Below are positions 54,806-64,000 of a stretch of 64,000 nt of DNA, piece after piece. The position numbers and the translations under genes were made by a program. The stretch is from Paraflavisolibacter caeni (GTDB lineage Bacteria > Bacteroidota > Bacteroidia > Chitinophagales > Chitinophagaceae): the NCBI RefSeq assembly GCF_025628885.1, contig NZ_JAOTIF010000013.1:100065-164064 (forward strand). The letters are read 5' to 3'. Positions within the stretch are counted from its first letter, which is position 1. Each line of letters starts with the position of its first letter. Under the pieces are notes generated by a model. The model saw only the letters and a list, made by a program, of their open reading frames with translations. It searched no databases and was not told the DNA's origin.

Positions 54806-56776
54806 ATGAAAAAGGCCTCTATCCTCCTGTTTGGCATCTTATTGATGTCTTTGATTTCGCATAGTATTACATATTATGTTAGCCCTTTAGGGAATGATGT
54901 GAACACAGGGACTTCGACAGGTGCTCCATGGAAAACAATTTCTAAGGTTAATTTGAAAGACTTTAAGGGTGATACTATTTTATTTCAGGGAGGCAGCACT
55001 TTTCCTGGAAGTTTATACTTCACAGCTACAGATATCGGTACAAGTACTAAACCAATTGTAATTGGCTCTTACGGCACTGGCAGAGCAACCATAAACAGTG
55101 ATACCTTATTTGGCATATATATATACAATTCGGCAGGTTTTATAATAAAGGATCTCATTGTTAGTGGAGTAAACCGCCTTACTAATAAAAAGCCAGGAAT
55201 TTCTATATATATGGATATACCTAACAAATGGTTATCATTTTTGAGGTTAAATAATCTAGATATATCTGGATACCGTGAAGCAGGTATTTCCATTGGCAGT
55301 TGGGCCACGGCAGGCGGCTTTAAAGATATTTCCATTACTAATTGTATTTCTCATGATAACGGGATGGCAGGTATTTCAACCTTTGCCATGCAACCTTATA
55401 TTCAAAGAAATGTTTACCTGGGATATAATAAAGTGTATAACAATTCGGGAATAGCAGAACTAACAACAGGAAATAGTGGGAGTGGAATCTCATTAGGAGG
55501 TGTAGACGTGGCAGTTGTAGAATATTGCACATCCTATAATAATGGATGGCTGCATAAATCAGCGGATGGCGGTCCAGTTGGTATTTGGGCCCACGCGTCA
55601 GACAGCGTTACATTTCAATTCAATGAGTCGCATCATAATAAAACAGGTACCACTAAAGACGGAGGAGGATTTGATTTTGATGGAGGATGTACCAACTCTG
55701 TCATGCAATATAACTATTCGCATGATAATTATGGAGGCGGGTATTTGGTTGCTCAATACAACGGAGCACCCCTAATGAAAAATATCACTATCAGGTATAA
55801 TATTAGCGAAAATGATGGCCGTAAAGGTGATCAAGGATCAATTCATATGTGGGCTTCAAGTACTAGCGGAGGAATCCAGACGGTTAAAATATATAATAAT
55901 ACCATATTTGTTAAACCAAGTACAGGAGCTACGCCAAAAGGATTTTACATAAGAAGTGGCCCAATAACGGATGTAAAACTAAGAAACAATATACTTCAAA
56001 CAACGGGAGGTGTTCCACTAATACAGGTAACTTATAATACATCTGCCTGTACGATGCAAGGGAACAGTTATTGGTCTTCGGGCAGCACATTCAAGATAAC
56101 CTGGGGTGCCACAACCTATTCGTCTCTCACGTCATGGCGGTCTGCTACAGGTCAGGAGAAAATCAATGGGGTTGCCAGCGGCCTTCAGACAGATGCCCAA
56201 TTTGCGGATACAACCCAGGGGGTTACTTTCAACGATCCAACGAATTTGACAACACTTAAAAGATATAAGTTATTATCAACGTCAGCTCTAATTAATAAAG
56301 GTTTAAACCTGAAGACCCAATTCAATATAAATATAGGCTCACAGGATTATTGGGGAAATAGCCTTGTTAATAAAACAACGTTTCATATTGGTGCTTTTCA
56401 AGGAACCCCGATCACTACAACTGCTTCACAATCTACTTTGAATGAAATAACAGCTAGAGATAATAATATTGAAATGAACCTAGCATTAAGTGCGAACCCA
56501 GAATCGCAATTTAAAAAAGATGTTTTACATGTATCATCTGTGCCTGGGCAAAATAACCTGGTTATTAATTTCGCACTGGCCAAACAAGGAAGAGCTTCCA
56601 TCGCAATATTTAATATACAAGGACAATTAATAACGCGAGTTTTTGCAGGAGACAGTAATCCAGGTGAATACAAACAACTTAAAGTTGAAAACGATAGGTT
56701 AACCAACGGCATTTACCTGGTAAGCATGCAAGTAAACGGAAAAGTTATTACTAAAAAAATCCTATTGAGTAAATAA
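54806..56776 (+). CDS. T9SS-secreted right-handed beta-helix protein (fifth, divergent)
   Basis: 656 residues from ATG 54806 (an ATG three codons earlier is possible). A signal peptide (to about 22) precedes ITYYVSPLGNDVNTGTSTGAPWKTISKV, which aligns with the start of the four upstream paralogues. The beta-helix body (about 50-480) contains HDNGMAG, SYNNGWLHKSADGGPVGIWAH and YNYSHDNYGGGYL. A C-terminal T9SS domain (from about 575, NNLVINFALAKQGRASIAIFN, ending KKILLSK) is present. There are no Ig modules, and it lacks the NDVRTLDKQGEWAYK motif, so it is an older relative rather than a recent copy. Polysaccharide cleavage or binding is possible, not shown. Confidence 0.85.
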   Translation: MKKASILLFGILLMSLISHSITYYVSPLGNDVNTGTSTGAPWKTISKVNLKDFKGDTILFQGGSTFPGSLYFTATDIGTSTKPIVIGSYGTGRATINSDTLFGIYIYNSAGFIIKDLIVSGVNRLTNKKPGISIYMDIPNKWLSFLRLNNLDISGYREAGISIGSWATAGGFKDISITNCISHDNGMAGISTFAMQPYIQRNVYLGYNKVYNNSGIAELTTGNSGSGISLGGVDVAVVEYCTSYNNGWLHKSADGGPVGIWAHASDSVTFQFNESHHNKTGTTKDGGGFDFDGGCTNSVMQYNYSHDNYGGGYLVAQYNGAPLMKNITIRYNISENDGRKGDQGSIHMWASSTSGGIQTVKIYNNTIFVKPSTGATPKGFYIRSGPITDVKLRNNILQTTGGVPLIQVTYNTSACTMQGNSYWSSGSTFKITWGATTYSSLTSWRSATGQEKINGVASGLQTDAQFADTTQGVTFNDPTNLTTLKRYKLLSTSALINKGLNLKTQFNINIGSQDYWGNSLVNKTTFHIGAFQGTPITTTASQSTLNEITARDNNIEMNLALSANPESQFKKDVLHVSSVPGQNNLVINFALAKQGRASIAIFNIQGQLITRVFAGDSNPGEYKQLKVENDRLTNGIYLVSMQVNGKVITKKILLSK

Positions 56777-56817
56777 ACATTAAATGCACCAATATAACAT
56801 GTTATGTGAAGTTATCA

Positions 56818-57891
56818 TCAATGTACATAGCTTGCATTTACCTTATACTTTTTAATCCAGGCATTTACAATTTGTTGAATGGTTTCTTCCAAACTTACGG
56901 TAATATCCCATGCAGGGTAATGAGCTTTTAATTTGCTTAAATCACTGTAATAGCATATGTGGTCTCCTTCTCTATTTTTATCAATGTATTCATAGTCCTG
57001 CTTTTTTCCGGAATAATGTTCTGTAATCGCAAAAGCTTCCAGAATAGAACAGGTATTTTTTTTGCCGCCTCCCAAATTATATACTTCACCCGACCTTGGG
57101 GTTTTGATAAATTCTTCCATAAAACGGGCAATATCATAGGAATGTATGTTATCCCTTACCTGTTTTCCTTTATATCCATACACAAGATACTTTTTACCTT
57201 CAATATTACATTTTACCAGGTAACTTAAGAAGCCGTGTAGTTCTACTCCACTGTGATTTGGTCCTGTTAAGCATCCACCCCGCAAACAACAAGTAGGCAT
57301 ATTGAAATATCGTCCATACTCTTGTACCATTACATCTGCTGCTACTTTAGATGCGCCAAACAATGAATGTTTTGATTGATCAATTGTAAAAGTTTCAGGA
57401 ATACCTTTCAGGAAGGTGTCGTCATCATAATCCCAGCGGGTATCACATTCTTTCAATCTGATTTTGTTGGGAGCATCTCCATAAACCTTGTTCGTACTCA
57501 TGTAAATGAAAGGAGCTTCCGGGGCATATTGCCTTGTAGCTTCCAGCAGGTTGAGTGTGCCTACCGCATTCGTGTCAAAGTCATCAAACGGAATAGCAGC
57601 AGCTTTATCATGACTTGGCTGTGCTGCAGTATGCACAACCGCATCAGGTTTTATTTGTCGGATCAAATCATTGATCCCGGTTCGGTTTCTAATATCCAGT
57701 TCATGGTGATGAAAATTTTTCAGTTCGGCCTGCAAGCGCTGCTGGTTCCATCGGGTATCCCCTTGTGGTCCAAAAAACACAGCCCGTTGATTATTGTCGA
57801 TTCCATGAATTTCATAGCCTTTGGCTTCGAAGTGGAAACAAACTTCAGAACCTACCAATCCTGAAGATCCTGTAATTAAAATTTTTTGCAT
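56818..57891 (-). CDS. NAD-dependent epimerase/dehydratase (nucleotide-sugar; CDP-paratose 2-epimerase-like)
   Basis: 357 residues from ATG 57891; 18 upstream in-frame codons have no family similarity. An extended short-chain dehydrogenase: Rossmann motif [10 protein letters not shown] (about 7-16), D in [14 protein letters not shown] (about 101), STNKVYGD (about 140) and the catalytic region with [15 protein letters not shown] (lysine in SK). [23 protein letters not shown] and [13 protein letters not shown] recall CDP-paratose 2-epimerase and related enzymes; [14 protein letters not shown] is the substrate tail. It probably makes a sugar donor for the glycosyltransferases around it. It lies 50 bases downstream of the methyltransferase-GT fusion on the same strand. 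Exact substrate uncertain. Confidence 0.85.
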   Translation of the reverse strand: MQKILITGSSGLVGSEVCFHFEAKGYEIHGIDNNQRAVFFGPQGDTRWNQQRLQAELKNFHHHELDIRNRTGINDLIRQIKPDAVVHTAAQPSHDKAAAIPFDDFDTNAVGTLNLLEATRQYAPEAPFIYMSTNKVYGDAPNKIRLKECDTRWDYDDDTFLKGIPETFTIDQSKHSLFGASKVAADVMVQEYGRYFNMPTCCLRGGCLTGPNHSGVELHGFLSYLVKCNIEGKKYLVYGYKGKQVRDNIHSYDIARFMEEFIKTPRSGEVYNLGGGKKNTCSILEAFAITEHYSGKKQDYEYIDKNREGDHICYYSDLSKLKAHYPAWDITVSLEETIQQIVNAWIKKYKVNASYVH

Positions 57892-57941
57892 AATTGTAGT
57901 GTAATTTAATGTGTGATTTGTTTTTCCCAGGACAGGCCAAA

Positions 57942-59480
57942 TCAACTTTTCGGAGCATAGCTTTTCCGGAAAGTAACATTAGGATAGTAATTCTTTTTGA
58001 AAGAAATTAATTGTAGCCAAAGTCGGAATAACACTTCCCAGTATCCTCCCCCAACTTTCAATAGCTTAAATGAAGATATACCCATATCAGGCGTGCGGTT
58101 TATCCAGGAAATAGGAACTTCCTTTACTTTGAAACCCATTAACAATGGAAGAAATCCTGTTTCCGCATTGATAGCAAATCCAGGTTGAGTTAATTCGAGT
58201 TTTTCAATTACTTCCCGGCGCATCAACTTAAGATTATTGGTCAGGTCTCTGAAACCCCTGAAAAACAAAATCCTGGCCAAAAGGTGAAATGCTCTGTTAG
58301 CAATAATTTTCTGAAATGGATAGTTCAATAAAACACTATGCCTGGAAAAACGGCTTCCAACTACAACATCATACCCTTTGGCCGCAGCATCAAACAGATC
58401 GCGAATCTCAGGGAGAAGGTGTTGAAAATCACAATCCATTGATAAAATATATTGACCTGTCGCTACTTTGTAGCCATCAACAATTGCCCTACCAACGCCA
58501 TTGGGAGGTGTGCGAAAAACAGGCTTGATCATGTCATATCTCTCATATAACATCGCGATGACCTCTCTTGTTTTATCCAGGCTATTATCGTCTACAAGAA
58601 TAATTTCATGGATATATTCACCATAAATTCTGACCAACGATGTAACCAAAGGTTCGACATTCATTTCTTCATTATGACATGGTACAACTATAGATACTTT
58701 ACCTTTTAACTGTTCATGATAACAAAGAGAAACTTGAGGTAAAGGCAGATTTTTCGGAGGCTTTTGAGCATGAATTAAAATAGATCCGGCGAGTGTACGG
58801 ATAAAAGGTACATTTTCAAGAAGAATAGAAAGATTCCTAAGCAACCACACTCCTTTAGGCGTAAGAGGCGCATACACAAAGTCGTTGAATACAGCAAATA
58901 CTTTTATAAAGCCTAACTGGGAGAAAAGTTCATACAACTTTGAACGGTTGACCAGTTGCCTTTGATCAGGACTTCCAAAAAGTTTATTCACAAACCTGTT
59001 GGCTTGTAACATTACGTTCCAGGGGTTACTTTCATAAAGAATAATTTGCCCCCCAGGAGCCAGCAAATCGTACATATTTTGTAATATCCATGAACAGTTT
59101 GACTTATCTAGTATGTCCATGGCAATTATATAATCAAAAGACCTTCCTTTTAAAAAACCAGGAAATGATGAGAGATTCAAAAACTCTACGGACGGATATT
59201 GCGTGTCCAATCCGGTAATCTCCTTTTGAAATGTTGCCGCAGTAATAGAATTTTCACCACGGCAAACTTTATAAAGTTGTTCGGTAAATTGTCCTTTACC
59301 GCAACCTAATTCTAAAATAGATTGACCGGGCAAAAGATGGACTAAATGACGGAAGCTTTGTGCCCGCCAAAGCAATCTGTCTTTAACAATCGGATCGCGT
59401 TTTTGCCAATACTTATCTCTATATTGCTCCCGGCGTAAAAGCACATCAATCCCTGCCAACTTTTCTTTTTTTGCTGACAT
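57942..59480 (-). CDS. Methyltransferase-glycosyltransferase family 2 fusion
   Basis: 512 residues joining two enzymes. Residues about 30-245 are a class I SAM methyltransferase: [15 protein letters not shown] (motif I), [13 protein letters not shown] and [16 protein letters not shown]. From about 262 a GT-A domain follows: [57 protein letters not shown] (DxD) and [10 protein letters not shown], closest to dolichyl-phosphate-mannose synthase-like transferases. There are no clear membrane helices at the end, though the last 50 residues are hydrophobic. It probably charges a lipid carrier and methylates the same or a nearby product. It is divergent from the membrane protein at 59559 and precedes the epimerase gene. 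Confidence 0.87.
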   Translation of the reverse strand: MSAKKEKLAGIDVLLRREQYRDKYWQKRDPIVKDRLLWRAQSFRHLVHLLPGQSILELGCGKGQFTEQLYKVCRGENSITAATFQKEITGLDTQYPSVEFLNLSSFPGFLKGRSFDYIIAMDILDKSNCSWILQNMYDLLAPGGQIILYESNPWNVMLQANRFVNKLFGSPDQRQLVNRSKLYELFSQLGFIKVFAVFNDFVYAPLTPKGVWLLRNLSILLENVPFIRTLAGSILIHAQKPPKNLPLPQVSLCYHEQLKGKVSIVVPCHNEEMNVEPLVTSLVRIYGEYIHEIILVDDNSLDKTREVIAMLYERYDMIKPVFRTPPNGVGRAIVDGYKVATGQYILSMDCDFQHLLPEIRDLFDAAAKGYDVVVGSRFSRHSVLLNYPFQKIIANRAFHLLARILFFRGFRDLTNNLKLMRREVIEKLELTQPGFAINAETGFLPLLMGFKVKEVPISWINRTPDMGISSFKLLKVGGGYWEVLFRLWLQLISFKKNYYPNVTFRKSYAPKS

Positions 59481-59558
59481 AAATAATTGTATTAGATAAT
59501 TAATCTGTTGTTATATTGAGACTATTTTCTTATTTTTTACTTCAAGAATATTTATACA

Positions 59559-61013
59559 ATGAGGTCAAAAATTCCTGCAATAAAATTTTTTCCAAATGCT
59601 GGTTATTCATTATCTCATACTGCTTTGACAAAGGGGCCGGAGATTACTGTATGGGCTATATGGGCAATAATGCTGCTAGCAGCAATTATCTGTATCATTC
59701 TTTATGGCCGTAATATTCCCATTGCTGAAGATTGGCTAATGGTTAAGCCGCTTACAGGAAACGAGCCAAATTTTGTTTCATGGCTTTGGAAACAAAACAA
59801 TGAACATCGTATTCCATTACCAAAGTTAATTTACTTGTTTTTTTTAAAAATAACAAATGGCGACTTTCGTTCAGGAATGGTTTTAAATGTTCTTTCAATT
59901 GGGTTACTCTCTGCCATGCTCATCAAATTCTTTAATTATATACGCGGAGGCAAAACGGATTATACAGATGCTATTTTCCCGATTGCATTACTTCACATCG
60001 GAAATTGGCCAAATTTATTCTGGAGTTGGCAGTTTACTTTTGTGCTTCCTACCATATTAACCTGTTTACTGATAATGATTATCGTTCAGTATTCAAATTT
60101 TCTTAGCTTTCGTTTAGCTATAATAGTTTCTATTTGTTTAATCTCGCTGCCTTTATGCGGCGCAAATGGCCTTATTTATCTAATGCCAGTCATACCTTGG
60201 TTAGCATATGAAGGATATTTACATCTTCATAGCCATGAATCAGGCGCTAATCGAAAGGTTGGCTTCCTTTTGTATGCTGCTATATTATTAACAATTCTGA
60301 TCGTAGGCGTTTATTTTATAGGTTATGTCCGCCCATGGTGGAACCCACCCAGCCCCAATATAACAGCTACTTTAAAAACAAGCGCAAAGTTTTTAGCCCT
60401 GGCCTATGGTCCTGCAGCATCCATTTCCTGGCGCTTATCATCTGCATTCGCTCTGACTCTGGTTATTGCTACAACCATTTTACTCCTTTTTGTACTTCCT
60501 AAAACCAAAGGAAGAGAATTTCAAAGAGCTTTGGGGTTATTCTTTTTCCTGGGCGCAAGTTTGGTTTTCGCTTTAGCAATTGGTTGGGGACGTGCAGCAT
60601 TGGTGCCGACAGTAGGCCTGCCTGAACGTTATGTATTACTTGCTATACCAACACTGGTTATTTGCTATAGCGCCTGGGAACTTTATGGACTTCCTGTTAT
60701 GCGAAATATTGTCAAATGGAGCTTGTTTCTCTCAATGATTATATTGTTTTTTGATAATACGCGTGCTGGCCTTAATTATCGTAACTACCAAGTTTATGGT
60801 TCAGATGCTGTTATCAAAGATATAAGGCTAGGTGTACCACATTCCGTACTTGTAGAGCGCCATCAAAATTTCCTATTACATTGGGATAAGCAATTGCTTA
60901 GTTCAAGTATGGAACAACTTAAAATGGCGGGTATGGGCCCCTTTAAGTATATGAAGGAGGACACTATTTACCCGCACAGCCAAACTTCAAAGAACACTTT
61001 TGGTATAAAATAA
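59559..61013 (+). CDS. Multi-pass membrane protein, unknown (possible GT-C type)
   Basis: 484 residues with roughly ten membrane helices, for example about 28-47, 104-120, 155-174, 178-210, 230-250, 298-318 and 330-350. A loop after the first helix reads IPIAEDWLMV, and acidic residues there are common in lipid-linked sugar transferases (GT-C), but I cannot place it in a named family. A short charged C-terminal tail carries no catalytic motif. Context (divergent from a DPM-like transferase fusion, near other glycan genes) suggests a role in polysaccharide assembly. It could equally be an O-unit or lipid transporter. Confidence 0.7.
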   Translation: MRSKIPAIKFFPNAGYSLSHTALTKGPEITVWAIWAIMLLAAIICIILYGRNIPIAEDWLMVKPLTGNEPNFVSWLWKQNNEHRIPLPKLIYLFFLKITNGDFRSGMVLNVLSIGLLSAMLIKFFNYIRGGKTDYTDAIFPIALLHIGNWPNLFWSWQFTFVLPTILTCLLIMIIVQYSNFLSFRLAIIVSICLISLPLCGANGLIYLMPVIPWLAYEGYLHLHSHESGANRKVGFLLYAAILLTILIVGVYFIGYVRPWWNPPSPNITATLKTSAKFLALAYGPAASISWRLSSAFALTLVIATTILLLFVLPKTKGREFQRALGLFFFLGASLVFALAIGWGRAALVPTVGLPERYVLLAIPTLVICYSAWELYGLPVMRNIVKWSLFLSMIILFFDNTRAGLNYRNYQVYGSDAVIKDIRLGVPHSVLVERHQNFLLHWDKQLLSSSMEQLKMAGMGPFKYMKEDTIYPHSQTSKNTFGIK

Positions 61014-61080
61014 TCTTGAACAAACTTTCTATTTTGATGCTACAAGGCAAAAACCTTATTTTTCTTACGGATTTTATCGA

Positions 61081-61890
61081 TTATGCAGGTTGAGCTAATT
61101 GATTAGATGATATATAACTTGCCAATTCCTTTGCTTCCATTTCACTGGGCAGGTGGTGTTCAAATGGAATAGTTACAGGTTTGCAAATGTAAGTTTGTGC
61201 AAAAGGCTCTTTAAAGTTGTATTCTATTGCAAATCCTGCTGTTTCCAAAAGAGATTTTATACAACTTGGGGTTAGTCCCCAAAACCAGTTACCATAACCT
61301 TGATCTGGCTCAAAAGCATCTGAGATACCTACTTGTTTCTTTAAAGATTTTAATCTCCACAGTTCTCGATCCTTTGACTGTAGCATAGGATAATATATTG
61401 CGCCATTAGGTAAACCATCCATTTCTGGAATTGCTGAAGTCCTAAGGATCAACTTAGTTTTACAAATACTGCGCAATGCAACTAACAAATCAAAGGGGCT
61501 AGGATGATGATACAACACTCCAGCACAAAAAACAATATCAACCATACCAATTCTGGCAAGTGTATTACGATTACCCACATCACCTAAAATAAACTCCACC
61601 TTAGAATTGCGCTCCCTTTTTTTCGCTTCGAATTCTGGTGTCGGGCCGAAAACATCTACCCCTTTAACCTCAGTTGCTCCACATTCTTCAGCAAAGAACA
61701 CATGATCCCCATTTACCCCCCACATACATCCAATATCAACAAAACTTGCACCGGGAAAAACATTATTTCTAATAAATTCGGGTAAGCGGTGGTAGCTTCC
61801 AACGTGTTCTCCGCGCCAAACTTTCCATTTACGCCAAAGAAGGGATCCATAAGTTGTTTTAAGGAATTTCACTTTTAGTTTGTACATCAT
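61081..61890 (-). CDS. Class I SAM-dependent methyltransferase
   Basis: 269 residues with methyltransferase motif I FVDIGCMWGVNGDHVFF (about 50-66), motif II VKGVDVFG (about 74), IVFCAGVLYHHPSPFDLLVAL (motif IV region, about 114-134) and a later LILRTS strand. The GVLYHHPSP motif recalls methyltransferases acting on tRNA carboxymethyl or on sugars/small molecules. Beside glycan genes, modification of a polysaccharide or its precursor is the likeliest role, which is inference. It is 43 bases downstream of the acyltransferase gene on the same strand. Confidence 0.82.
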   Translation of the reverse strand: MMYKLKVKFLKTTYGSLLWRKWKVWRGEHVGSYHRLPEFIRNNVFPGASFVDIGCMWGVNGDHVFFAEECGATEVKGVDVFGPTPEFEAKKRERNSKVEFILGDVGNRNTLARIGMVDIVFCAGVLYHHPSPFDLLVALRSICKTKLILRTSAIPEMDGLPNGAIYYPMLQSKDRELWRLKSLKKQVGISDAFEPDQGYGNWFWGLTPSCIKSLLETAGFAIEYNFKEPFAQTYICKPVTIPFEHHLPSEMEAKELASYISSNQLAQPA

Positions 61891-61933
61891 GTTGTAAATG
61901 TTTAATAGATAAAAAATTTATGATAGACAGAAA

Positions 61934-63055
61934 TTATCTTACTACAACTTCTACAGTAGAAATATTTGACTGCTTGTTCACTTGTCCGTATTCAAAATAC
62001 TTTTTTAGCTTTAAAAAAGGCAATTCAATAATTTTCCAAGACAAAATGCTAACGAGTAAAAGGATAAAGAAATTCTCTACAAACAATAACGGCTTTTGAT
62101 ATTTATTCAAAAACTCTGGTAAAGCATTATTAACATAAGATAATACGTTGTACGAGTAGTAGGGCAAAATAAAATGGTATAGATAAATCCCGTAGCTTAT
62201 TTTGCCTAGGCCTATAAGAATCTTGTTTCTTAATATAAATGAAAACATCGAATACCTTTTCTCTTTATTTCGATAGATGTAAGCAATAAGCCCAAAAGTG
62301 ATCAAGGAAGTAAGAATCCTGCGGTCAAAAAAAGCAATTGTATAGTTCTTGTTGAAAATGGTTACTGTAAAACTTAATATAGCAATTAAGTATATAAATA
62401 AATAACTGTTTTGTAAAACATTGGGTTTATAATAGTTGATCCATGATAAAAGAGAACCTAGACCTAAAGAAAGCAAACAGGCAGGAGTTAACATATAGGA
62501 GAAACCATTTCTGAAAAGAAAAGTAAAACCTGGTAGACTTGTATAAATAGCATATATACTTATATAGCCTATTAATATAAAAGTGATAATGATTGCTAAA
62601 ATATTCCTCTTATTTACGAATAGAATGATCCAGGGCCAAATAAAATAAAACTGCTCTTCAACAGCTAAGGACCATAAATGTGTAAACTCACCCCATTGTT
62701 GCGTATGAAAAATATAAAAGTTGGATGTATAAGTGAGATAATATAAGAACCCATGTGCCTGAGATTGATGCCCTAGAAAAAATACAAAGAAGACAACTAA
62801 ATAATAAATGGGGAATATCCTGATAGCCCTTCTGAAAAAGAAGTTTTTAAAGGCCTGAACTTTCGGAGTACCCAAAGTTTCAGCCTTATTCTTATTTTCA
62901 AACAATATTCCTGAAATGAGAAATCCACTTAAAACAAAGAACATGGCAACACCATCAAATTTATCTGTTATAAATTTCCCATGCAACCAATGATGAAATA
63001 TAACTATTAAGGCTGCAATAGCTCTAATACTATCTAACTCCTTAATGTATTTCAT
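61934..63055 (-). CDS. Acyltransferase family 3 (OafA/YrhL-like) membrane protein
   Basis: 373 residues with about ten membrane helices and the family start YIKELDSIRAIAALIVIFHHW, in which the His-His pair is part of the conserved active site. SGFLISGIL, RRAIRIFPIYYL and the loop HLWSLAVEEQFYFIWPW (about 127-143) are typical OafA motifs; SYGIYLYHF is the late conserved segment. Such proteins O-acetylate sugars of surface polysaccharide or lipopolysaccharide. There is no C-terminal SGNH domain. The gene and the methyltransferase downstream probably form an operon. Confidence 0.92.
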   Translation of the reverse strand: MKYIKELDSIRAIAALIVIFHHWLHGKFITDKFDGVAMFFVLSGFLISGILFENKNKAETLGTPKVQAFKNFFFRRAIRIFPIYYLVVFFVFFLGHQSQAHGFLYYLTYTSNFYIFHTQQWGEFTHLWSLAVEEQFYFIWPWIILFVNKRNILAIIITFILIGYISIYAIYTSLPGFTFLFRNGFSYMLTPACLLSLGLGSLLSWINYYKPNVLQNSYLFIYLIAILSFTVTIFNKNYTIAFFDRRILTSLITFGLIAYIYRNKEKRYSMFSFILRNKILIGLGKISYGIYLYHFILPYYSYNVLSYVNNALPEFLNKYQKPLLFVENFFILLLVSILSWKIIELPFLKLKKYFEYGQVNKQSNISTVEVVVR

Positions 63056-63590
63056 TTAGTACACTTTTAAAACATTGTCCAATAATCTGTAAATCCTACT
63101 CAATTTGTACAGTATATAAATACTTATAAAATTTCAATGGCTATCATAATACCTTAATGGTATTATCTGAATCAACTTTTCAAAATAGGGTTAGGACTTA
63201 AAACCATTACTCCTTTCATACCTTGATTGTATGAAATCATTTACTTTCCACCTGCCTTTTCAAATAAAGCAATAAAGTATTAAGTTTTATATAAGCGATC
63301 TGTACTTAAAGTATCTAAAGCTAAATTCCAAGAGAGAAGAAAATATTTTGGATTTTAAAGTGCTTCATAGTGTCTGATATGCTACGCCTATAATTCCATT
63401 CAGCTACTTTTATTTTATTATGGATATCAGACAAATAAGATTTCTTTCTATAGAGCGGGATAATACTGATTTAAAGCTACTAATTTTTTAATTTGTTTAC
63501 AACAGATTGCTTTATAAATTTTTTTTATGGTTGAAACAATTATTTTAGACCATTTCAATCATCTAAATAGTTTTTAGATACGTAGTTTGT
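63056..63590. other. Intergenic region with small hairpins
   Basis: About 535 AT-rich bases with no gene. ATAATACC (63146-63153) pairs with 63159-63166, and TTTCATA (63214-63220) pairs with 63230-63236. No T-tract marks them as terminators. The acyltransferase promoter should be at the left end. Confidence 0.5.
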
Positions 63591-64000
63591 TTAATAAGCA
63601 TTCTTGTTCTTTATTGTAGCATTTTCTTTTGGAGGAATATAGCGGGCACTTCTGCCTAACTTTTTAACTCGCCATAAAGAGCTATAAAATGCCCAGGGAC
63701 CTAATATATTTCCGGCTATTTCCAATAATATCATGGATATGGGAAAGTTACTGCGTCCAACCAAACTCTTCGCAAACCTTATCATGTGTATTTTCGGCAA
63801 TTCATAAAATATTCTTTTATATCCCCGCCAATCATTATCATTTAACCAGGTGTGTAAATGATAAGCTACATGGCCCCTACTATAGTTATAAACTTGACGT
63901 TTTAAGGCTTTCATATCTTTTCTATGTTTATGCCACACATAGGCATCTGCCTGGTAGCAGATGGTGTAACCTGCCTTGAGCACTTTATAGAACATGTAGG
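63591..64000 (-). CDS. Glycosyltransferase family 2 protein, C-terminal fragment (cut by window edge)
   Basis: The frame enters from beyond 64000 and ends at 63591, giving about 136 residues. The upstream codon before the first internal Met is Tyr, in frame, so the protein continues outside. The segment YMFYKVLKAGYTICYQADAYVWHKHR matches the region of GT2 enzymes after the ED motif, where D-x-F-x-R-L/V and V-x-H-x-H-R occur. The last 60 residues are basic and include a possible membrane span (about 85-105 of the fragment). The gene is likely part of the same polysaccharide region. Confidence 0.8.
   Translation of the reverse strand, partial: YMFYKVLKAGYTICYQADAYVWHKHRKDMKALKRQVYNYSRGHVAYHLHTWLNDNDWRGYKRIFYELPKIHMIRFAKSLVGRSNFPISMILLEIAGNILGPWAFYSSLWRVKKLGRSARYIPPKENATIKNKNAY

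Overview
The window looks like chromosome of a Bacteroidetes bacterium, most likely a Chitinophagales/Chitinophagaceae relative. Evidence: SusC/SusD pair, type IX secretion (T9SS) C-terminal sorting domains on giant surface proteins, starts without Shine-Dalgarno sequences, TTG/TAnnTTTG-like promoters, an SMC and RseP of Bacteroidetes type, and a tmRNA with the tag GESNYAMAA. No transposase, integrase, phage gene, CRISPR array, rRNA or tRNA gene was seen. LAYOUT. 1-5630: start of a PEP carboxylase gene (minus strand, cut by the window edge), then thrA-thrB-thrC preceded by a short Thr/Ile-rich leader reading frame not previously delimited, typical of attenuation control, and closed by a strong terminator. 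5849-8254: a CoA-disulfide reductase/rhodanese fusion with a perfect CRP-type operator, convergent with a Crp/Fnr-family gene whose recognition helix fits that operator. 8331-18335: a nine-gene minus-strand catabolic operon in the order deoR-type regulator, fucose-isomerase-like enzyme, split transketolase (two subunits), sugar-binding lipoprotein, DUF2291 protein, ABC ATPase, ABC permease, GlpK-like FGGY kinase. Together they could import a rare sugar, isomerise it to a ketose, phosphorylate it and split it by two-carbon transfer; D-apiose-like pathways use this set of enzyme types, but the substrate is not proven. 18336-19139: a non-coding stretch built largely of 11-bp tandem units. 19140-23798: SusC and SusD, the probable outer-membrane uptake pair. 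24247-34491: housekeeping and small genes (ArsR regulator, arginase, universal stress protein, smc, DUF486 protein, a redoxin lacking its usual first cysteine, a BNR-repeat protein, rseP). 34563-34932: tmRNA. 35427-48683: four tandem paralogues of secreted right-handed beta-helix proteins that share a constant 666-672 residue body and a constant sorting domain but differ in the number of Ig-like modules (1, 2, 1 and 6). 49230-64000: a surface-polysaccharide region with glycosyltransferases, a Kelch/cadherin surface protein, a fifth beta-helix protein, a nucleotide-sugar epimerase, a methyltransferase-glycosyltransferase fusion, a multi-pass membrane protein, a methyltransferase, an acyltransferase and the end of another glycosyltransferase. 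The most unusual parts are the beta-helix paralogue array with exact 279-bp internal repeats, the split-transketolase sugar operon beside SusCD, the thr leader peptide, and the CRP-type regulator with a cysteine pair next to a persulfide-type enzyme. All family calls come from reading motifs and general resemblance; no database search was run.
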